Origin: Camillea tinctor
Lineage: Eukaryota > Ascomycota > Sordariomycetes > Xylariales > Xylariaceae
Direction: 5' to 3'
Assembly: GCA_022578605.1 (NCBI GenBank)
Contig: MU394054.1
Coordinates: 994,945-1,058,944 of the forward strand
Length of the DNA: 64,000 nucleotides
The first letter of the stretch is position 1. Each line of letters begins with the position of its first letter. The translations under genes and the position numbers were made by a program. The notes under the pieces were generated by a model. That model was not told the origin of the DNA and did not search any database. It saw only the letters and a program-made list of their open reading frames with translations. Below, one piece after another: positions 10,597 to 24,000 of this stretch.

Positions 10597-13500
10597 GTGC
10601 TACCAGCCCGGGATAGAAAATCCTGGGTTGGACTTTGAGAGCGCACCAAAGAGAACCATTCGAAGGGTCTCATGCTCGAAAGAGTCAAGGGCCGGTTCTC
10701 GCGAGGAACTTCCATGGATTGAATCCTGGTTGATAGATCTTGGCCCAGTCGGAATACGGGATGTACCTTACATGGGGTGGGGCGAGGGTGAGGTTTTCTA
10801 CACATAGTAAAATAGGATCGGACACCATGAACCCCCGTCCAAGAACACTGACGAACGTAGATGATCCCCAATTAACTTAAGATAAGCTCACAGATAGGCT
10901 AGGTAGGCCGAATTTTCGGTTTCATTGCGTAGCGAACAGGTTACTTATTCTATATAGACTTATTCTGTATAGACTAATTCTATAGACTAATGCTTTTAAC
11001 CTATATCCTTCAATTCTCCGAGCCGGACATCGTCTTGTCAGATTCTTATCCCCGGCCAGCCTCAACATTGCACTACTCGTAATTTACGCCTAATTCGAAC
11101 TATTTGGACTAATTACCTAGGTTAGTATATACGGAGTACACAGCATAGAGGTCCGAGCAACTCGAAACTACATACTTTTGCTTCTCCTGAAACCTGAGGT
11201 AAGTTGCTCCTTGGGGGACCGAAACCGGACGGTGGATGACCACAGCGCAGAATACGGCAAACTCCCCTCAAGTCGAGACCCGTCCGCAGATACGACTATG
11301 CGGCAGTTAAGATAGGAGGATGTCTACTTAAACGCCAAGTCTCACCCTTGTACAACCATTCTCCTTTTCTTGATTGCTCAGGAAAGCAACGAAAACAACA
11401 AAACCATAAGCGTTACATTGGGCAGAATTTTCTTCTTCCTCGGACTCGCATAAGACTATACGCTGGCTATCTATGGCCCCCTTCTGTATCATCAAAGTTA
11501 TCAGTCAGCTGTTATGTAGAATGACGTGCAGAGGGAGAGGCACACGGTAGCATGTCGCGGAGAGGTTAATGAGGCTTGCGCGTCATCGACCTAGGAACCA
11601 ATAAATACCCTGGCCAGGCCGCGTGAGCTTGATGACCATGAGGTTGCATTGCGGATCGCCCATGTGGTTCCACTTGTTACTGTAACTAGACTTCACTATC
11701 CGTTCTTGTGGGTCTAACGGCTGCGTTACCCATTAAGCTCCTTGAGCCGCATCATATATACCTAAGAATATAAACCCAGACAGAAAGCTTCTGTGGGGAA
11801 GGGCTTGGACGAGAGAACCCCTTTCCCTCCTTTGTTCCCCGTTTTTCTTTTACCTATATTTTACCTCTTTTAGAAAGGCGCCTCCCCGAATAGACGCTTG
11901 ATCATTACTAATGAACGCTGGAAGGTGGAAGACCCTGCCAAGGAATCATGTAAGTAAATATCCTTGGATTCCGAGGAGAACACAGAAAAGGCCAGGGCAG
12001 TAACGTAAATTGAAAGTGAGGTTACTATGAACTAGTTCTTGACACATTTCGCCGAGTTGAAAACCTCTAGATCCACCTGAAGAACGACATATGTCAAACC
12101 CCTACTAAATTGCTAAATGAAGGCCTCTCCTCCGACACCATCCTCACCTAGATAAGAAATGTAAAAAAACTAATGCACCGGCCCGCCACGGCTGCGGCGG
12201 GTTAAGGCCCAAATATAGACTGGCCCAAGAAAAGTTCGGCAGTGATGACGTTGCCCCTGATTTCCTGGGGTTTAGACTTCATTTCTCCATCCTAACTAAC
12301 TCTTTATTATCTAGATACTCTACACTTGATTTACAGAAAAGCAGATCTCCAGATCTACCACTAGCTAAAACGTTCTATCATGTATGTAAGTGTTCTATCT
12401 GACTAAGATCCCAAAAAGGAAAAAAAGAAACAGCAGATCAACGTGAATGCTATTGGTGGTCCAGAGGAGCAATAAATGAATAAGGGTTGAACAACCAACG
12501 GTAATGTACTAGTTCGCTAATAGGATTCTTGGCTCTCCCCCTTAAGCTTTTGTGATATACCCCATGGCTAACTATAGGTGGCCAGGGTGCAAGACGATGT
12601 TTCTTGGCGTTGAAGGCAGGGCCACCTCTTCTACATTTGTCACTGTTTTCTAAAGCCACAATATGCATGCTGTATAGCTACTAGGTTATACTACAGAGGG
12701 AATGCAGGAACGCATACGAGAATACTGAGAACTTTACAAGTTATTTCCGACCCTAGCCTTGAGCTGAAGTGGCATCTGGCCGAAAAAAAAAGAGTAAAAG
12801 AAAGATCTCCTTCATGAGCCCGTGCTAAAATTATTCAGCATGACCGATACACTTGGTTTGGTATCCCGGTTTATTCGAGGGTCCCAAGAACGCTATGGTA
12901 CTTCATATGATATTCAGACCTTGGAAGTTGCATCTGCAGAGGAGTATACCATGGTGGTGGCGCCGGTACCGAAATTCACCAACAGTCCTCTTTTTGCCCC
13001 TTCCCCCCTCCCCTCCCCTTCTTCCCCACCGGCCATCGTCTAGTGTGTAGACGTCCAACTATAATCAGGACAAGCATTTGCTTTCTCCCATGGAGAATAC
13101 CTTGCATGGTATCTGGCTATTGGATTCCAAGCATGTCTCTCCCCTGCTTCTGCCTCCGATAAGTCTATCCTAAGGCCTTTGATACTAAGTTTGGAAGGCG
13201 CTTATGAGAATATGCTGACGAATCCAGGAGCACAGTTGACGCCCTGAGATAGTCCGGCGAGCGAGATAGCAGCAGTCATCGTGGCAGAAGGAACGCTGCC
13301 CGCTCTGTTAACTCTTTCTGGCGATAGTCTCATTTCCCACCCTTGACAATATCGAATCGACCCGTCGAGAACTATGCGTTTTCTGGAGCCGCACACCATC
13401 AGAAAGTTCCTTTCAACGTTGCTCCACAGCGTCTTCACGATGTCTTTGAGTCTTCGCAAGCCCATGGCAGCCCAGAAGTACGGACTCCCGGCGTTTACTT

Positions 13501-13816
13501 ACCGTCCGAGGGTTACAACGTCCGTTGTGACTCTCTGGAACTGGGCGAACTCTTTGACCCAAGTTGGTCGCCGATGGATTCAACGAAGGGCTCATCAGTC
13601 AGATATGATCAGATCCGAAATGATCTCGTATCTAAAGATTTGAAGATTCCTATCATCGTCGATGTTGGATATATAAACACTAGAATCCCATCGATGATGA
13701 GGAAAAAAAGATTGGAACACCAGCCTTCAACTCCCTACCACTCATCACACTCTCTCCCTTCCACTCCTTCTGGCCTCTCGCTCCTTTAGGCCCTCACTTC
13801 ATACGATCTTTTCAAC
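10597..13816. other. Gene-free interval between transposon and laccase
   Basis: No intact gene. Short frames exist at 10,581-10,871 (minus), 12,450-12,668 (minus) and 13,202-13,789 (both strands), but none shows a recognisable domain or a plausible exon structure. The last 500 bases are the laccase promoter and a pyrimidine-rich leader (about 13,725-13,790). Confidence 0.55.
13670..13677 (+). promoter_or_regulatory. TATA box of the laccase gene
   Basis: TATATAAA lies 140 bases before the laccase ATG, and a CT-rich tract lies between them. The position is plausible for a core promoter with a leader of about 100 bases. It is predicted from sequence only. Confidence 0.5.
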
Positions 13817-15808
13817 ATGCAACTTTTTAACTTTATCTCAGGGCTAAGTGCCCTGGCCTGTCTTAATCTTGTTAACGCTGTTCCGGTTCAGGAGGAGTTC
13901 TCGCATCTTAGCAAGAGATGTGACTTCGACTCCGCCACGGCCCCCGACTGCTGGGGTGATTACTCGCTCTCTACGAATTGGTATGATGAGGCACCAAATA
14001 CCGGTGTCGTTAGGGAGTACTGGCTTGAGCTTACGAATAGCACGGCTGCTCCCGATGGTGTCGATAGAATGGTTCTTTCGGTCAACGGATCCGTCCCCGG
14101 CCCTACCATCTTTGCCGACTGGGGTGATACTGTTGGTATGAGATATCACGATCAAGCTCTATTCGAAATAACCTTATACTGACTATACAATAGTGGTACA
14201 CGTGCACAATGGGCTAGAGAACAACGGAACTAGTATTCACTGGCATGGTATTCGCCAGAACTACACCAACGAGGCGGACGGTGTGGCATCGATCACCCAG
14301 TGCCCTGCGGCGCCGGGTGAGACTATCACTTACAGGTGGAGGGCTACACAGTACGGGACCACCTGGTATCACAGCCACTTCGCTCTCCAGGCTCAGTAAG
14401 TTCCTGTCTCTGTTTTCACTCTGGGTCGATGTGGCTAACAGCTCCCTAGAAACGGTGTTGTCGGCGGTGTTGTCATCAACGGACCTGCTACTGCTCCTTA
14501 TGATGAGGACAAGGGCATCGTTTTCCTCACCGACTGGTTCCACCAGACTAGCGACTCCCTCTACGCACAGGCTTCGTCTTCCGGCCCCCCTACGCCACCC
14601 AACGGCTTGATCAACGGAACCAACACTTACGAAGATGGAGGTAGCCGACTCACGACTACCTTCGAGGCTGGCAAGAGGTACAGATTGCGACTGGTGAACG
14701 GGGCGATGGACAACCACTTCAAATTTTCGATCGATAACCACACCCTCACTGTCATTGCCAGCGATCTGGTTCCCATTGTACCTTACCAAACCGAAACAGT
14801 GGCCCTCGGAATCGGTCAGCGCTACGATGTTATCGTTGAGGCCAACCAGACCCCCGGAAACTACTGGATGCGCTCGATCCCCCAGCTCACATGCGGCTCG
14901 AACGGAAACACTCTGGATATCAAGGGAATTATCAACTATGATACTGTCGAGCTCGCGGACCCAACGACTAGCATGTGGCAATACACCGACGACTGCAATG
15001 ATGAGTCGTTGTCCAACCTCGTCCCCTATGTCGCCATCGATGCTGAGGTTGCTTCGGTCGAAGAGGTCATGGATGTTGGTCTGTCCACGGTCGAAGGTTT
15101 CTTCAAGTGGACCATCAACTCCAACACCTTCCTCTCGGATTGGGCGGAACCAAGTAAGCCATGCTGACCTCTCCCCCTTCCTGGATATCCGTACTAACTT
15201 GGCGTGCTACTAGCTCTTCAAAAAGTCTTCAACCCCGACGCCACCTACCGAGCAGATGAGAACATTGTCACTCTGAATGAGACAAACGAGTGGGTGTATC
15301 TCGTGATTGAGTCCCAGCTCGGCCTAGTATGTAACCCCCCTATTTTATCACACCACATAACCTAGGCGCTCAACTAACGATATGTGTCAAGCCCCACCCC
15401 ATCCATCTTCACGGACACGACTTCTTGATTCTCGGCCAACAGGCGATGGCGACCTACGAGAACTCGTCGTCGCTCAACCTGGTTAACCCCCCACGAAGAG
15501 ACGTTGCGATGCTTCCGGCTTCTGGTTATCTCGCGATTGGTTTCAAGAGCGATAACCCGGGTGTCTGGCTTGCTCACTGCCATGTAAGTTGACGATTCCC
15601 CCCTCATTATCTTTCGTTCATCGCTAACGAGAATGTCCTTTCCCCTTAGATCGGCTGGCACACTTCCCAAGGTCTTGCTCTCCAGCTCATCGAGCGCGCC
15701 TCTGAGATCGCTTCCACCGTCAACCAGGACGATCTCGATAACACTTGCCAGGCGTGGACCACTTATGCCACTGCCAACGCCATCGTCCAGGACGACTCGG
15801 GTGTCTAG
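13817..15808 (+). CDS. Secreted ascomycete laccase (multicopper oxidase)
   Basis: Six exons: 13,817-14,135, 14,194-14,395, 14,450-15,153, 15,214-15,326, 15,392-15,583 and 15,650-15,808. The introns are 54-66 bp, and the product has 562 residues. Laccases oxidise phenols outside the cell (lignin, melanin or pigment precursors) and reduce O2 to water. The protein has a signal peptide (about 1-22) and a short propeptide ending in the dibasic KR of HLSKR. It carries all four copper-ligand blocks: HWHG (122-125), WYHSH (164-168), HPIHLHGH (448-455) and HCHIGWH (508-514). The T1 copper cysteine is C509. The residue ten positions later, the usual axial position, is L519, as in many higher-potential laccases. 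The C-terminus ends DSGV, matching the DSGL/I/V plug of ascomycete laccases, so both ends look complete. The physiological substrate cannot be told from sequence. An MFS transporter lies 1.4 kb downstream on the same strand. Confidence 0.95.
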
Positions 15809-17200
15809 ATTGCCCCATCATACATACTCACACACGCACACTCATTACCACACGCTCTCTCATCTCTTATCTTACGATCCTTGAACCGAGTGGTAGGGGT
15901 TCTAGGTGGTGTACATCCATTCTCTCAGTCATTCTTTTTTTTTTCAACGGTCATTCGGGTCTTCTTTTTATTGTTTTATTAACATGATGACACGAGCACT
16001 CATTTGTTCTGATGCCCCATCACGTCTCTGTCGGTCATTACCTAGTCTGTCTTATAATTTTTATGTTGACGAATTCTTGTATTAAAAATATTGCTTTAGC
16101 GGAGGAATTAAAGGGGCCACTTGTATAAGTTGTTGTATAAAAAGACACTCTCTATATGTTATGGTTTCTTGTATATAGCATTTTTATCGTTATTTCAGGT
16201 ATATGTATTAACCTCGGACACTCTTTTACCAAACTATTTCGTACAGTAGTATAGGAGCTATTACGTGACCAATCATAAAGCGACCCTGGACTAACTCTTC
16301 TCTATCTACCTCAGCTTGATAGCAGGTACTAATCTTAGACTAGTAGGTAATAAGTCGGGGTTAAGAAGTCGGAGTTGTTGAGGGGTTCTTAGCCTTGACC
16401 GACGTTGCCTAGTTATAAGCTTCGGTCCGCAATACTCTGAATTGCGCTGTACGCCGAACAAATCCACTAATTAGAGGTTATAGACCTCTAAGCTTTCCTT
16501 GGCCTTGTCCCGAGCGGGCCTAGACTGTATGGAACGGCCGCTAACCCCGCAACTCCGCAATCGATTAAATGGCGCTAGCTTGGATTCGCTCCATTCTCTT
16601 CTGGGGTTATCGGATGGGGGTATTTCAGTTACCAGCCAATAGCCGTTGGTCCTCGCTCATCTTCCCTTCTTTCTTCACCATTATGATCGTGAGTGTAACA
16701 ATTCAACAAAAACAAGGGATGGGCGGAGGGGGAATATTCGGCTCTTTGTAGCCAACGGGATCCCTGCCATCCCAGGTAAAACGATGTACATATGATGGAA
16801 TTGATGCCACTCCAGCGGGTATAAACCATGTGGCCGTATAGTCGGGCGAGCAAGCCATAGCCGATACCTGCACTTTAAGGCTGCTCTGTCCAGGATGTTG
16901 TTCTACATGTCATATTTTTATTGTATTTTATGTCATTTTATTTTATTTTATTTTGTTCTATCTTATCTTCTTCCTAGGCGAGGCCAAGGGTGTTCCCATG
17001 TTCATTAAGTCGATACATATATAAATAAATCAACCTGAATTTAATCCTACCACATTTCTTCCCTACCGCAACTACTGCTACTGGTTGAGAAAGACAAGCG
17101 GTCAGGCCAAGCTGCTTTCTTTGTTTCTTTCTTTCTTTCGCAGCGCTATTTGCGCGAGCAAAACCTAGCGATAATCGATATACGATAAAATCAAACAACA
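15809..17200. other. Intergenic region, laccase to MFS transporter
   Basis: Laccase 3' flank, then the transporter promoter. Short frames at 16,569-16,853 have no recognisable product. A TTTTA-type repeat lies at about 16,915-16,955. Confidence 0.6.
17018..17025 (+). promoter_or_regulatory. TATA box of the MFS transporter gene
   Basis: TATATAAA followed by TAAAT, 176 bases upstream of the ATG at 17,201. It is predicted from sequence only. Confidence 0.4.
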
Positions 17201-19607
17201 ATGTCACGTCCAGGAAGTCATATAACCGACGCCGACGCCGAAGCCGATCACGACTCGTCTAACGGGGAGTCCAAGTCGGTCAACGATGTCAAGACGAAAC
17301 CTCTCCCCGGCGCTGCCGACCTAAACCAAGCCAGTGCGCGCGGACTACAAGCTCCTCCTATTATCGCCAGGTTGACGCCCGAGCAGCGCCTTGAGCTCGA
17401 GAAGCGCCTAGTTAAGAAGATTGACGTTCGCTTGCTCCCTATGCTGGTTCTCATGTGTAAGTTGGATGGATGGATGCCCCCCTTCCGAAGTCGCATCTCG
17501 TATTATCTATCATATGATCCTCCCCCTCTTTTCTTTTATCTTTTCCCCGTTCGCACAGAGCCATCTACAGTCTCAGGTCATGTCCTCGCCTTTATTTCCT
17601 CTTATTTTCTAGGGGCGCTCGTTGTACAATCAAGTCGCGTCGTGAGACTTGTCGCAGGACTGTGAACCATGGATACCAAACTTGTTGAATTTGTGGCGTT
17701 ATACAGCAGGATCATTGCTAACACAAGCGCATTGCTTTAGACATTTTGAATTATATTGACCGGTTAGTTTCTGGCTGATGCTGTGCTGCCCGAGCCACGG
17801 CCACCTTCTGACATAGAATAGCAACAATATTGCTGCGGCCAAGTTAGCGGGATTGCCCGAAGATCTCCATCTATCGCCAAACTCGAGCGAGTTCCAGGTT
17901 AGGACCGAAAGCCCAGGTAGTCCCTATTATGAATGAAACTAGAATACTGACATGTATTCCCAGACGGCCGTGAGTATCCTATTCGTCGGGTGAGTTTATG
18001 GAATATCTCTTATCCCTTTTATTGACTGTCTTGAGACTCGATTGCTGACTTGCCGTGTTATCGTGATAATTAAGGTACCTGCTCATGCAGATACCATCGA
18101 ACCTGTTCTTGAATAAGATAGGAAAGCCAGCGCTATATCTCCCGGGATGTGTAAGTTTTACCCGGTATATGTCATAGAGAATATACTCTTTCAACTCCAG
18201 CATATAGATATTCAGTCAACTAATTCAGTGAACAGATGATTGTTTGGGGTATTATCTCCGCTCTAACAGCTGCTGTAACGGTACGATAAAAGCCATCCGA
18301 GGGAATCTATATGTATATGACCACAAACTAATAGGAAGAAAGAACTATGGAGGACTCATCGCAGTTCGGTTTTTCCTTGGTTTCGTTGAGGCAGCTTATT
18401 TTGTGAGTAAATTGGCCGTCAACTAGAATATCCTTCTATATACGAGTTTCTAATTCCAACCCAAGCCCGGTTGTCTCTACTATCTTAGTTGCTGGTACAC
18501 GAGAAAGGAGTTGGGTCTCCGCACAGCTATTCTGTACTCCGGAGCCCTGATTTCTGGCGCGTTTTCGGGCCTGATATCTGCCGGCATCACGGCTAATATG
18601 AACGGCGTCAGGGGGATTAGCGCATGGCAGTGGCTATTCATCATAGAAGGCGTTATAACAGTTGCCGTCGCCTTCGTGGCTTTCTTCGTCTTGCCCAATT
18701 TCCCCCGGACCACTTCGTGGTTGAGCGAGGAGGAAAAGGCTCTCGCGGCCTGGAGGCTAGAAGAAGATATTGGCGAGGATGACTGGGTCGATAGCGAACA
18801 CCAGACGCTGTGGTATGGAGCCAAGTTAGCATTTGCTGATGTGAAAACTTATGTTCTGGTAAGAGCTTTACACCGCTTACGGCTAGTTGAGAACCCCTGC
18901 CATGTTGTTTCTAACCCGGACATATAGTTGGTATTATTGTTTGGTATTATTGCCGGCGGTTCTGTAACGAACTTCTTCCCCGCTGTCGTCAAGACGCTTG
19001 GTTACAACAACGTGATCACGCTTTTGTTGACATGTCCCCCTTACGTACTAACCGTCATTGCAACATTCATCAATGCTTGGCACGCGGATCGCACTGGTGA
19101 GAGGTATTGGCATATCACGCTTTCACTGGTTGTGGCCCTCGCAGCATTTATCCTCGCGGCTACGACCACGGGCCTCGCCCCTCGGTACTTGGCAATGATG
19201 CTGATGGTGAGTATTCCTATTTGTTCTCGACTTGTAGCTGGACATACATCTAATATCAATAGGTTCCCGGTATATATTGTGGCTTTGTCGTCGCACTCGC
19301 CTGGATTAGCAATACCCTTCCCCGTCCGCCGGCTAAGCGCGCGGCCGCGCTTGCTTTCATCAACGCGGTGTCCAATGCCTCGAGTATATATGCAAGTTAT
19401 ATGTATCAAGACAGCATGGCTCCGCGGTACGTCGTCGCCATGTCTGTCAACTGCGGCACGACGTTTATGGCCATGGTTGCTGCCCTCGTCCTGAGAATCA
19501 TGCTCGTCAGGCTGAACAAGAAGCTTGACCAGGGCATCTTCGTCGAGGGAGCTGTCAATGCCCTTCCTGGAGAGGCTGCTCAACATGGGTTTAGGTTCAA
19601 GATCTAA
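17201..19607 (+). CDS. MFS anion:cation symporter, allantoate permease (Dal5) type
   Basis: Ten exons: 17,201-17,456, 17,741-17,762, 17,822-17,897, 17,964-17,989, 18,075-18,150, 18,236-18,280, 18,343-18,402, 18,466-18,858, 18,928-19,206 and 19,263-19,607. They give 525 residues in one continuous frame. The order of motifs is that of the anion:cation symporter family: EKRLVKKIDVRLLPML, YILNYIDRNNIAAAKLAGL, FQTAVSILFVGYLLMQIPSN, VRFFLGFVEAAYFPGCLYYL and WQWLFIIEGV in the first half. LVLLFGIIAGG and a C-terminal bundle ending GFRFKI follow. Twelve membrane segments are expected, with cytosolic ends, in the plasma membrane. Family members carry organic anions such as allantoate, nicotinate, biotin or pantothenate; the substrate here cannot be read. 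The first intron is 284 bp, unlike the others (59-85 bp). The acceptor of exon 7 was chosen to restore TNYGGLIAVRFF. Confidence 0.92.
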
Positions 19608-21038
19608 GGAACAGAGCTGATATTTATGATAGGTATTGGAGTACTAAACAGTAGTGGCTGGCTGGTTTGTAACCTTTCTAGACAGATTGTGTGAGATGAA
19701 GGTACCCTCGAGTTGCTATGAGATGCCTGCAAAGGCAGTCACACTCCATTCAAATGAATGTATCATGTAGAAAAACAGTTCTTTCTTTGATCATGCAACT
19801 GTCTACCCAGGCAGGTAGCTATCTACAAAAAGAAAGGGGGGGAGAGGTCCTAACTCTTACATGGATTAAGTACCTAAGTATCTATATACATTATACCTGG
19901 CAGCTACAACCATAGTTCCTGCTACCTCTTTGGCCTTTTGTACCTATGTAGTTTACAATCCGTGAATCACCTAGGTAACCTATATAGGTAAACATCTCTA
20001 GGCTGCACAAGTCTACCTAGATACTTTGGTACTTTTATCTCCCTTCCCCCAAAAGCTTTCAATGTTTACATTATTGTGCCTGGCAAGCCTAAGAGATACC
20101 TGAGCATCCCCAAGTATCTTGTCCATCACTCTTAGATCTCGATCGTAACATCCCTTATTAATCTTCAGATCCCATTTGTCCCCCTTCTCTCTTCTCTCTC
20201 CCTCTCTCTCTTTCTCCTATAATGTCAACAACACTCTAGTCATCAGTCTTCACCTTATCATCCACAGTTCTGCCAACATACATAAGGTGCACCTCTGGTC
20301 CTTGCCATAAGCGAGCGCCTTCTTCTTATTGTCAGTCAAGGTTAGCAAGCTTTGAATCAAAAAAAAATTCACGTCTTGCATCCAAACCCCTTCTACATTC
20401 TTTTCGACCCAAGCCCTCTGAGCTCCGATCTGTGGGTATACTCTGCCATACTCTGCTGTACAGCGGAGGGTAGGCACTCACATACCTTGGTCTAGGTACG
20501 TATATACCTAACCCACATAACCTGTGTGTACTGCAAAAGTCCCAGCCGAATGAGACATGACCCTGCCTCAGCCTAACCCTCACCCTCACCCTCCTCACCC
20601 TAAGCTAACAACGTATTTAGTGCTAGTTCACTCAGATTGTGAACAGAGTTACAATATATAGTCTGCATCGTGTTGTGAAACACCTCTGGGTCTGACTGCC
20701 GACCACCTTGGACTTTACTCTATATCGTTCTCTCTTTACAGTCTTACCAATTCTCAGGGGCCCACCATTTCCTATCATCTCCAAACACCTGTTTATTCAA
20801 TACCTACCCAACAACCTACAATCGCCGAACTACACTACTACCTAGGTGATTTGGGCCGCCGACTAAGCCTTCATCATCACCAGGAATTATTGAGTTCACT
20901 GCTTCCAAGTAACTTTTTAATAACATACCGGTGGTGCGACCGACTAAAAACTCAGTGAGGTCCAGTTGATCCTGCAATCATACTTCCATATCTATTGCAT
21001 GAATTTCTGTTCCTGTCATCCTTAAAAATACAGAAACC
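19608..21038. other. Intergenic region, MFS transporter to SNF2 gene
   Basis: No gene supported. It holds a CT-rich tract (about 20,175-20,220), a telomere-unrelated CACCCT repeat (about 20,575-20,600) and two ACCTAGGT palindromes near 19,973 and 20,842. Confidence 0.6.
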
Positions 21039-24000
21039 ATGGAAGAGAAACCTAAATATTCTACAAACACATCGTTGGCCCCGCCGACTCAAAAAGGTGT
21101 CGACTGGAAGAGACAAGTCGAGCTCACACTTAAACGCCCACCACCAGGTGAACCTCGTCAGCGTACTCTCTGGGAACCACCGGAGGGATATTCTTCTAAT
21201 CAAGGTAAAAGGAACTGTCGATCCACGTGAACTAACGTTGTTGGCTAATTCATGATAATAGGAATCAAATGGTTTTATAGTGACCATGTGCTAAATAGAA
21301 ACCTCCCCTGTCGTGAAAAATATGCTCTTTGGGCCATTGAAAAGATTCTTAAGGAGTATGAAACAGGGGGAACGCGATTTATCAACCTGGAAGTACCTGA
21401 GGACATCTCAGATGTGGTACGGGCACAAGGACAGCAAGATGTTGACGCCGAGGTATGATACACCATCCCCCTTTTAGGCCATGTCTCACGTGTTATTTAG
21501 GATGGTACTATAAGTAAAGATATTGAGGGCGACGCCGTCCAACCAACTAGATCCGCAGTGCAAGCTCTGATATCAGCTTCGCCGAATAGCCTGGGCCACC
21601 CAGTTGAGCCATGTGCACAATATCTCAAGATGGTTAAATGTGGTAAATATGGCAACAAAGGATCAACCATCTGGAGATCTCCTCTATTTCCTTGCCTGGA
21701 TAACAAGGATGGGCGAAAGGGACTCCTCGACCATCAGATCACCGCAGTCGTTTGGATTTTGTCAAGGTTCTTTGGAGAGCTCCCTCGGCTATCGCTTAGG
21801 TCCAAGGATCCTAAAAGCGGGCGAACTCGTCTTAATATTGAATCCGACGCAGATTATGAGAACCGACATAGTCTTAGGGGTCCAAGATACTTCGGTGGAA
21901 TCTTAGCAGACTCTATGGGACTGGGGAAGACCTTGGTCACTGTTGCTCTCCTAGGGCTCTTAACAAGCCAACGACTGAACGTAGTTCGAGACAAGAAGGG
22001 CGTGTCAAAGCATCGCCCTATATTAATCTTGGTGCCCAACACAACTCTAGTTTCTCAATGGGTGGATGAGATCCACCAAGCCACGGATATACGAACTATT
22101 CGGGATATTGTGATATCAGGAAATGGGATCAAGGCTCGTGCTGACCAACAAAGAGCTACTGTTCTTACCGTGGAGGAGTTCAGGGGACGTTGGCCACAGA
22201 GGTTGGACTATATGTGGGACGAACATGATCCTCGGGCCTCCAGATCTATAATCATCATGCCGATTGAAACATGGGCTGGAAGAACGTGTAGATGCAGAAA
22301 CAGTGGCGATGACGACCACGACAAAGACCGATACTACTCAACTTTCACTAATGCCGGGAAAAAGTTCTCGGTCGTGGTCGTGGACGAGGCGTTCAAGGTC
22401 AAAAACACAACAACACTCAATTGGAAGTCAGTCGACCTACTGGATCGCCAGTTTACCCTTCTCATAACTGCGACACCATGTATGAACACGCTTACAGATG
22501 TTCTTGGTCTTGCGAGACTTCTATGGAAACGGCCTCGTCAATATCTCTTACAAGAACGTACGGGCATATGGGAATTCATGAATTCAAGTATCAGGGGTTT
22601 AGAAGACCTAAAGCAACTTGAACAGTATGATCGTGGGGCCGACTTCCAGCTAGTTGCTGGCTGGCCAGCTCTACTAGCCAAGATGCTTTACATACCACCA
22701 AAGTCAAGGAATCATGATATAAAGCTTATCAGAGACTACTTCAAGTACTTTGAGACATTGGCTATCCTTAGAAGATCATCGGCCTCGCACCTTCTTGTCA
22801 ACTGGGAAGGATCCAGGAAAGTGTCATTACAAGGTTTGTTCCCAAATGTCAAGATCTGTACAGCAGAAATAAAACTAGATGATGCTCTTGACCGCAAATA
22901 CCAAGAGGTACACATCGATCTCCTTATAAGACACATAGAAGCACTCAATGCGTGGAGTATCAGAAAGAACAAATCTATCAAGAAAGACAAGGATGTGGTG
23001 GAATCCATTTCGACTACCTACAGACTTTTCCAAATCGCAGCAGCATCTTTAGATGTCTTCTTCCTGGACGAGTTTCTTAATGAACATGGCTTTGGCACAA
23101 AAGCGACGGATGTAAGAACCATGCGCTGGTCAGGCGTGGATTTCTCCCGGCTGTGGCTTTTCTGCCAAAGGACAAAGCAACACAAGCCGTCGAAAGCCAT
23201 CAATTTCCTTAGTCTGGCGGTGCGCCAGTCCCCTATTTTAAGATACATCTTCCAATTCTTACAGCATAACATATTAAACAGGGAATCTGGTGAGAGGATC
23301 AAAAAGGTCATGATTGTCGAAGCAATCCCAATCTTGGCTTTCTACTATGAACTCGCCTTGAATCTATTGGGACTCAACTGCCGCGTTCTGCATGCCGACT
23401 TGAGCAACGAAGAGCGGCAGGAGTTAATCGACGACTTCAATCGAGACGATTTGCAGTCGTGCCAGATACTGATCCAAATGTATACTGTCGGGTTTACGGG
23501 CACAAACCTACATAAATGTTGTTCACAAGTCTTGGTTGCTTCTCAAGCAACTAGTTACGCGGTGCAACAGCAGACTATTCATCGAGTCATACGAGTACGC
23601 ACTTGATTCCTTAAACTTATTTCATCGTATATATTATATATAGAATGCCGCTAACCACACGTTATAGGTTGGACAAATGTCGGAGGTCACAGTCACCAGG
23701 ATAATGGTTCGAAACTCGTTTCACGGATTTAGGGAGAGCCGACAAGTGGAAAAGCTTCTCCCTGAACTAAGCGCACGTACACATGGGGATATAAGCATCT
23801 TAGTGCGACTGTTGAACTGGTTTCAGCGTGAGGTTGATACAGCCTGGAAAGGACCCAAGGCTCAACAGCTCATGTCTTCTAAAAATCTACTCATGGACAG
23901 TGACACAAAGAAAGGCGAGAGTCCGTCAAAGAGAGTCAAGAAGGAACCTACGGGTGAGTCTGATGAATCTGACGAGTCCAACGAGTCTGGGCTTTCTTCT

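Noticed and set aside
13343..13789. 148-codon frame just upstream of the laccase
   Set aside because: It begins at TTG rather than ATG, overlaps the TATA box and CT-rich leader, and shows no known domain.
14214..14981. 255-codon minus-strand frame across the laccase
   Set aside because: It is the antisense of laccase exons and crosses the exon 2/intron/exon 3 boundary of a clearly real gene.
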